Positions 13,039-17,341 of a stretch of DNA of 17,341 nucleotides are shown here, one piece after another. Position 1 is the stretch's first letter. Each line of letters begins with the position of its first letter. The position numbers and the translations under genes are program-made. This DNA comes from DATJIG01 sp035493495 (GTDB taxonomy: Bacteria > Pseudomonadota > Alphaproteobacteria > SMXQ01), in contig DATJIG010000059.1 in NCBI GenBank assembly GCA_035493495.1, positions 1-17,341 of the forward strand, written 5' to 3'. The notes beneath the pieces are model-generated. The model searched no databases and was not told the origin of the DNA. It worked only from the letters and a program-made list of their open reading frames with translations.

Positions 13039-13845
13039 CTACGCGTGGCCTTCGGAGACGTCGAGGTAGACCCCCTCGATGTCGGTCAGATGGAAGCAGC
13101 CGAGCGGGCAGCGCGTGAATAGCTCAAGCCGCGCCTTGCCCTCCTCGCCGTAGCCCAGGGGCCTCGTCACCATCTGCGGATTTTGACCGATGAGGTCATC
13201 CATGTCGCGCTTCAGCGCATCGATGCTCTCGACCCTGAAGCCGATGTGCTCGAGGCCAAGCGGCATCGGGTCGTGGCCAACGAAGTCCGCCATCTTCCAC
13301 GGCGTGATCATCAGCGTCACGCGGCCGTCGGACAGGTAGTAGTTGCCGTCGCTCGGGCGGTTGAGCGTCTTGAGCTCGAACACCTCGGCGTAGAACTGGG
13401 CGCAGCGCTCGGCGTTCTTGGTCCGTAGCGCGATGTGGTCGATGTAGCGCGGCTGTTCCCAGTTGTTCTCGGCGAAGATGTCCTTGGCTGTACTCGCCCC
13501 CTTCTCGGCGAGGTCAAATACAGTGACGTCGGGATCGTGGGCGCTGTAGGCGGCGTTCGGCCGCTGCGACGGTCGCTGAACGAAATCGAGCTTGGGGTCG
13601 AACTTGCGGATGCGCTCGAGCGCGAGTTTGAGGTCGGTGACCTCGAAGCCGAAGTGGTCGAGGCCGCTGCGGCGACCTTCGCGGCGTGGGATGTTGTTGA
13701 GGCCGATCTGGCCGTCGCCCAGCGGAACCGCGCGCGCGGGTCGCGGCTTCGACGACGTCTTCATGCCGAACAGCGCCTCGTAGAACTTGGCGTTGACGGC
13801 GTAGTTGTCGCTGGTGATGGCGAGGTGGTTGATCTTGGCAAACAC
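13039..13845 (-). CDS. Two-domain VOC family protein (extradiol dioxygenase-like fold)
   Basis: A 268-aa protein with two VOC domains in tandem, residues 1-115 and 134-265, joined by a short linker (GASTAKDIFAENNW). Candidate metal ligands are H7, H64 and D111 in the first domain and H137, H200 and D262 in the second; type I extradiol dioxygenases of similar length keep two His and one Glu in the C-terminal domain only. The second domain has an insert ending RCPLGCFHLTDIEGVYLDVSE. The start is GTG at 13845-13843, which shares one base with the SBP4 stop (TAGTG); GGAG lies just upstream within the SBP4 gene. This is a tightly coupled operon member. It might be a ring-cleaving dioxygenase or another VOC enzyme; Asp in place of Glu in both domains makes a standard dioxygenase uncertain. 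Confidence 0.88.
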   Translation of the reverse strand: MFAKINHLAITSDNYAVNAKFYEALFGMKTSSKPRPARAVPLGDGQIGLNNIPRREGRRSGLDHFGFEVTDLKLALERIRKFDPKLDFVQRPSQRPNAAYSAHDPDVTVFDLAEKGASTAKDIFAENNWEQPRYIDHIALRTKNAERCAQFYAEVFELKTLNRPSDGNYYLSDGRVTLMITPWKMADFVGHDPMPLGLEHIGFRVESIDALKRDMDDLIGQNPQMVTRPLGYGEEGKARLELFTRCPLGCFHLTDIEGVYLDVSEGHA

Positions 13846-14891
13846 TACTTCTTCTCCGGTACGAAGATTGCCGTCACCTTGTCGATGATCGGCTGCGGGG
13901 TGGCGTACATCTTGGCGAGCAGGTCGTGCACCCGCTTGCCGTCGATAGGATCGATCTCCAGGTTTTGCTTCTTGGCCTCGGTGAGCAACGCGGGGTCGCG
14001 CACAGCCGCCATGAAGGAGTCCTGGAGGATCTTGACGCGGTCGGCGGGAACGTTGTCGGCGACGACGTAGGGACGGCCCATCAGCAGCGAGGCGACGGCG
14101 AGCTCCATCTCCTGGCGGTCCTCGGCCGTCTTCGCGAAATCGAGGATCAGCGGGATGTTGGGAAGCTCGGGGTGCTTCTCAAGCGCGATCTGCACGATGG
14201 GAATGATGGTTCCGTTCTTGAGCCACTCGGCGCGACCGCTCTTGAGCGTGCCGTAGAACGGACCGGCCGAGCCCTGGACTTCGCCGCGCTCCATGGCGAG
14301 GAAGACCTCGGTCTGGCCGACGTAGCCGTGGATGACGTTGAACTTGGTGCCGGCGGTCGCGTTCATCAGCCGCGCGTAGATCGTGTTCGAGGTCGCCGCA
14401 CCAGACGAGCCCGTCGTCACCTCTTTCTCCTGCAGGTCGTGAAACGTTTTGATCCCGGCGGTGTTCATCATCACCGTGACTGCGACCTCCTTCGTCATCG
14501 AGCCGAGCCAGTTCATCTTGAGGACGTCGAACTGGGCGTTCTCTTTACCGCCGGAGATCCCCATCATCGGCTCGTAGCCGATCGAGTTCTGCACCGCGCC
14601 GATGTTGAGGCCGTCCTTGGGCGCTGCGTTGGCAATGTAGTTCATCGCCTTGAGCGATCCGGCACCCGCCAGGTTCTGGACAACGATCTCGGGCTTGCCG
14701 GGAATATGGTCGGGCAAGTAGCGCGCCAGCAGGCGCGCGTTGGCGTCGTAGCCGCCGCCCGTGCCAGAACCGACGATCAGCTTGATCTGCTTGCCCTTGT
14801 AGAAGTCGTCGGCGGCCGCCGGCAGCGCCAAGAGCCCGAACGCCGCGCACACCAGCGCATGGCGCCCGAGGTGCCTCCATCCGTTCGTCAT
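13845..14891 (-). CDS. Bug/TctC-family tripartite tricarboxylate transporter substrate-binding protein (SBP4)
   Basis: A 348-aa periplasmic binding protein. The signal peptide has a long basic N-region (MTNGWRHLGRH), a hydrophobic core and PAAA, with cleavage expected after A27. Family marks: GSGTGGGYDANARLLA (D49), NLAGAGSLKAMNYI, APKDGLNIG, LAMERGEVQG and NVPADRVKILQDSF; the usual PPGxP at the last site is DNVP. GGGGAGA stands before the ATG at 14891. It follows the amidohydrolase gene by 21 bases and overlaps the VOC gene by one base. With SBP3 it forms the second pair of similar receptors in the window. It is a likely receptor for the compound processed by the amidohydrolase and VOC enzymes, although that link is contextual only. 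Confidence 0.93.
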   Translation of the reverse strand: MTNGWRHLGRHALVCAAFGLLALPAAADDFYKGKQIKLIVGSGTGGGYDANARLLARYLPDHIPGKPEIVVQNLAGAGSLKAMNYIANAAPKDGLNIGAVQNSIGYEPMMGISGGKENAQFDVLKMNWLGSMTKEVAVTVMMNTAGIKTFHDLQEKEVTTGSSGAATSNTIYARLMNATAGTKFNVIHGYVGQTEVFLAMERGEVQGSAGPFYGTLKSGRAEWLKNGTIIPIVQIALEKHPELPNIPLILDFAKTAEDRQEMELAVASLLMGRPYVVADNVPADRVKILQDSFMAAVRDPALLTEAKKQNLEIDPIDGKRVHDLLAKMYATPQPIIDKVTAIFVPEKK

Positions 14892-14912
14892 CTTCGTCTC
14901 CCCGTTGTCTTG

Positions 14913-15971
14913 TTAGTTGAGCTTCAGGCCATACAGCTTCAACGCGTTGGGCCCGAGAATCTTGTCGATGCTGGCCGAGGGAATCGTGCCGCTCTCGCGC
15001 AGGATGCGCAGCGCCTCGATCTGCGCCGACGTGTCGGTATGGCCGTAGTCGGTGCCAATGACGAGATTGTCGTCGCCGACGCGATCGACGATGTAGGGGA
15101 TGTCGTCGGTGGTCTCGATCGTCACCCAGATGTTGTTGTCGCCGAGCGGATTGGACGACAGCCGCCGCCCCTTCCGCTTCAGCCGCTTCTCGACGTCGCC
15201 GAGCGCGTAGGGCACCCAGCCGGCGGAGGCCTCGATGAAGGCCCAGCGCAACGCCGGATATTTCTTCGGCATGTCGTACTCGAGCAGCCAATGGAACTGG
15301 GCGATCATCGAGAGCTTGAAGCGCGCGAAGTTGTGGCCCTCATGGAATGTCACGTTTTGATAGCTGCCGTTGCCGGCGTGGAAGGTGAGCGCGAGGTCGA
15401 GCTCCTGGGCGGCTGCGAACAGCGGCTCGAAGTAGGACTCGCCGACGTAGCGCTCGCATTCGAACGGGCGGACGAAGACGCAGCACGCGCCGTTGTCCTT
15501 GGCGAACTTGAGCTCGTCGCGGATGCGGTGCGGTGAATTCATCGGCGCGCAGGCGGCCCAGCGCAGGCGGTTGTCCGAGATCTTCCAGATGTCGGCGAGC
15601 CAGCGGTTGTAGGCGCGGTACTGGGCGAGCTCCTGCTCGGCGTCGCGCGCGGTCGGCGACAGAAAGATCGTCGGGTACAGCACCTGGACGTCGATGTTGA
15701 GCTGGTCCATGTGCTGGAGCCGCGTCTTGACGTTGCCCATCTCGCGGGCGTCGTCGCTCAGACCCTCGGTGTCGATGTTCTTGTCGGCGGGCTGGATGAA
15801 GTTGCCGCTGAACCAGTAGTCCTTCTGCGCGCCGCCGCGGTTGGTGAGCGCCCCGGCGTCGCCCTGGATCTGCCGCAGGGTCATCGGCGCGAACTTGCGC
15901 TCGTTCTCGGGCAGATAGCTCCAGGTGCGGTGGGACTCGATAACGTGCGCGTCGGAATCGATGGTCGGCAT
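14913..15971 (-). CDS. Amidohydrolase family protein (amidohydrolase_2, ACMSD-like)
   Basis: A 352-aa TIM-barrel metal-dependent hydrolase or decarboxylase of the amidohydrolase_2 group (relatives: aminocarboxymuconate-semialdehyde decarboxylase, gamma-resorcylate decarboxylase, 4-oxalomesaconate hydratase-type enzymes). Metal-site residues visible: DSDAH (D5-H9, a D-x-H version of the first HxH), H198 in LTFHAGNG, and D308 in VIGTDYGHTD. The ATG at 15971 is chosen, with GAGG before it; the longer TTG start at 15983 is less likely. It is the first gene of the operon continuing to SBP4, the VOC protein and SBP3, and has a good promoter. Members of this family in catabolic clusters often decarboxylate or hydrate aromatic acids or ring-cleavage products. 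The reaction here is not determined. Confidence 0.9.
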   Translation of the reverse strand: MPTIDSDAHVIESHRTWSYLPENERKFAPMTLRQIQGDAGALTNRGGAQKDYWFSGNFIQPADKNIDTEGLSDDAREMGNVKTRLQHMDQLNIDVQVLYPTIFLSPTARDAEQELAQYRAYNRWLADIWKISDNRLRWAACAPMNSPHRIRDELKFAKDNGACCVFVRPFECERYVGESYFEPLFAAAQELDLALTFHAGNGSYQNVTFHEGHNFARFKLSMIAQFHWLLEYDMPKKYPALRWAFIEASAGWVPYALGDVEKRLKRKGRRLSSNPLGDNNIWVTIETTDDIPYIVDRVGDDNLVIGTDYGHTDTSAQIEALRILRESGTIPSASIDKILGPNALKLYGLKLN

Positions 15972-16013
15972 ACCCGTCCTCAAAAAATGAAATAACGGTT
16001 CACTCGGACGCCG

Positions 16014-16042
16014 ATTGTAGGTGGGCGATCCCGACCGTTCAA
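16014..16042 (-). promoter_or_regulatory. Promoter for the amidohydrolase operon
   Basis: On the minus strand TTGAAC (16042-16037) is followed after exactly 17 bases by TACAAT (16019-16014; 5 of 6 to consensus). Transcription would begin near 16007, about 36 bases before the ATG at 15971. Confidence 0.6.
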
Positions 16043-16090
16043 CTTCGCCACGCCGCGGGCGGTAAACCCCGGTCGAACGGCGCCGGCCGT

Positions 16091-16120
16091 TTGTGCCGAC
16101 GCCCGAGCGGGTCCAGAATA
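16091..16120 (+). promoter_or_regulatory. Possible promoter for the TAXI gene
   Basis: TTGTGC (16091-16096), 17 bases, CAGAAT (16114-16119), with a start point near 16127 and a short leader carrying GAGGGG seven bases before the ATG. Matches are moderate (3 of 6 and 4 of 6). It is back to back with the amidohydrolase promoter in a 179-base divergent gap. Confidence 0.35.
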
Positions 16121-16150
16121 GGCACGTCCGGCCGCGTCGAGGGGTTGCTC

Positions 16151-17341
16151 ATGCGTGACATTCTCAAGGTCTATGGACCGCTGCTTGCGTTGCTGGTCGC
16201 CGTCGGCGTCGTGCTCTGGAATCTCATGGCGCCACCGCCGCCCCACGACCTGGTCATCGCCGCCGGCCCCGAGGGCGAGTCCTACGCGGGTTTTGCAGAG
16301 CGCTATCGCGAAATTCTCGCCGACACCGGGCTGACGCTCGCGGTGACAAACACGTCGGGATCCACCGAGAACCAGCAGCTGCTGCAGAGCGAAAAGGCCA
16401 GTGTCGCCTTCATCCAGGGCGGCACCTTCGCGCACGACGGCGAGGGCGACAGCGCGCCTACCGACCTGCAAGCCCTGGCGTCCGTCGCGTTCGAGCCGCT
16501 GTGGGTGTTCGTGCGCAACAATCGGCCGCAGGACCGCCAGTACCAGCCGCCGGACAGGCTGTCCCAACTCGCCGGTCTGCGCATTGCCGTCGGTGAGGAC
16601 GACACGGCGACGCGCTCCCTCGCCGTCTCGCTGCTCGCGGCGAGCGGCGTCGGCGCGGGCAAGGCGCGGCTGATGTCGATCGGGGGCACCGAAGCAGCCG
16701 AGGCTCTCATCGCCAACCGGGTCGACGCGGTATTCGTCGTCTCGAGCACGGTGACACAGACGATGCAGGCGATGATCGACGCCCCCAACGTGCGGCTGAT
16801 GAGCTTCGTCCAGGCCGACGCCTACCACTACAGGTTCCCGTTCCTCTCGTCGGTGACGCTGCCGCGCGGCGGGATCGATCTCGCCCGCGACATCCCGTCG
16901 CGTCCCGTCCGCCTGCTGGCGCCGGTCGCCCAGCTGGTCGCCCGCAGCGACATCAACCCGGCGCTGGCCGATGCGATCCTCGATGCCGCACGCCGGGTGC
17001 ATCGCGGCGGGACGGTCTTCGACCAGCCGGAGACCTTCCCGTCGCGCGAGTTCCTCGAGCTGCCGATCAACGCCGAGGCCGACCGCTATTTCCGCTCCGG
17101 CCCGTCGCTTGCCCGTCGTTTCCTGCCATTCTGGGCCGCGAGCATCGTCGAGCGCGCACTCATCCTGGTCCTTCCGCTCATCGGCCTCGCCATTCCGGTC
17201 ATCAAGTTCGCGCCCGCGATTTACAATTGGCAGGTAAGCCGCCGCATCCTCAAATGGTATCGTCACCTGAAGGCGATCGAGGTCGAGGCGCGCGATCCGA
17301 TGACACCCGAGCGCCGTCACGTCCTGATGACGCGCCTCTCC
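16151..17341 (+). CDS. TAXI family TRAP transporter solute-binding subunit, membrane-anchored (3' end outside window)
   Basis: The frame from ATG 16151 is open to the window edge (397 codons), so the 3' end is missing. It encodes a TAXI-type (TRAP-associated extracytoplasmic immunogenic) solute receptor. Residues 6-26 form an N-terminal hydrophobic anchor without a clear cleavage site or lipobox; then LVIAAGPEGESYAGFAERYREIL, NTSGSTENQQLLQ, ASVAFIQGG, LRIAVGEDDTATRS and VDAVFVVSS, all typical of the TAXI periplasmic domain. A second membrane segment lies about 336-358 (LILVLPLIGLAIPVIKFA), followed by a charged cytoplasmic tail (SRRILKWYRHLKAIEVEARD). The receptor domain is therefore fixed to the membrane at both ends. 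It is divergent from the amidohydrolase operon. GAGGGG precedes the ATG. No TRAP permease gene is visible. The antisense frame at 15980-17320 is a shadow. Confidence 0.88.
   Translation, partial: MRDILKVYGPLLALLVAVGVVLWNLMAPPPPHDLVIAAGPEGESYAGFAERYREILADTGLTLAVTNTSGSTENQQLLQSEKASVAFIQGGTFAHDGEGDSAPTDLQALASVAFEPLWVFVRNNRPQDRQYQPPDRLSQLAGLRIAVGEDDTATRSLAVSLLAASGVGAGKARLMSIGGTEAAEALIANRVDAVFVVSSTVTQTMQAMIDAPNVRLMSFVQADAYHYRFPFLSSVTLPRGGIDLARDIPSRPVRLLAPVAQLVARSDINPALADAILDAARRVHRGGTVFDQPETFPSREFLELPINAEADRYFRSGPSLARRFLPFWAASIVERALILVLPLIGLAIPVIKFAPAIYNWQVSRRILKWYRHLKAIEVEARDPMTPERRHVLMTRLS

Noticed and set aside
13926..15536. A 536-codon plus-strand frame opposite SBP4 and the amidohydrolase
   Set aside because: Shadow of two genes with clear family motifs on the minus strand; no motifs of its own.
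15980..17320. A 446-codon minus-strand frame at the right end
   Set aside because: The opposite strand carries a continuous TAXI receptor with matching membrane segments, which is far more convincing; the frame also overlaps the divergent promoter region.
1..17341. Mobile elements, CRISPR arrays, tRNA/rRNA genes, prophage or defence genes
   Set aside because: No transposase or integrase, no spaced direct repeats, no tRNA cloverleaf and no toxin, nuclease or restriction motifs were seen on either strand. The region looks like chromosomal catabolic genes.

Overview
The window is high-GC DNA with strong third-position G/C bias, purine-rich GGAG-type ribosome sites and a palindromic intergenic repeat (742-810) of a style common in Hyphomicrobiales. 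Together with many 'orphan' Bug/TctC binding proteins, this suggests an alphaproteobacterium near Bradyrhizobium, Rhodoplanes or Pseudolabrys. That placement is inference from style; there is no rRNA or marker gene here. Coding density is high, and no gene-free stretch exceeds about 270 bases.

Layout. (1) 1-720 (+): the 3' part of a molybdoenzyme iron-sulfur subunit resembling the small subunit of pyrogallol-phloroglucinol transhydroxylase or resorcinol hydroxylase, with its C-terminal prealbumin-like domain. (2) 721-988: intergenic repeat and a terminator between convergent genes. (3) 989-8811 (-): a small unknown protein; a Bug/TctC binding protein (SBP1) with its own promoter; a ThDP-dependent enzyme; then a tight run, read from 8811 downwards, of MmgE/PrpD protein, ornithine cyclodeaminase/mu-crystallin-like protein, SBP2 and dienelactone hydrolase-like protein. 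(4) 8812-8964: divergent control region. (5) 8965-11919 (+): a LysR-type regulator, a one-domain VOC protein and a TcuA-like FAD enzyme, ended by a strong bidirectional terminator (11943-11978). (6) 11997-15971 (-): an operon read as amidohydrolase, SBP4, two-domain VOC protein, SBP3. (7) 16151 to the window end (+): a membrane-anchored TAXI-type TRAP solute-binding protein, cut by the window edge.

How it may work together. The content is a catabolic island for organic acids or aromatic-derived carboxylates: four periplasmic tricarboxylate/carboxylate binding proteins without any TctA/TctB membrane partners, interleaved and translationally coupled with intracellular catabolic enzymes. The LysR gene lies between the PrpD operon and the VOC/TcuA-like genes, and an identical 8-base element (GCGAATAG) occurs in both flanking control regions. 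One regulator may therefore link a tricarballylate-type oxidation with an aconitate-type PrpD enzyme. Family assignments are mostly firm; substrates are not determined by the sequence. The most unusual single observation is the loss of three of the four cysteines of the last Fe-S motif in the transhydroxylase-like subunit.
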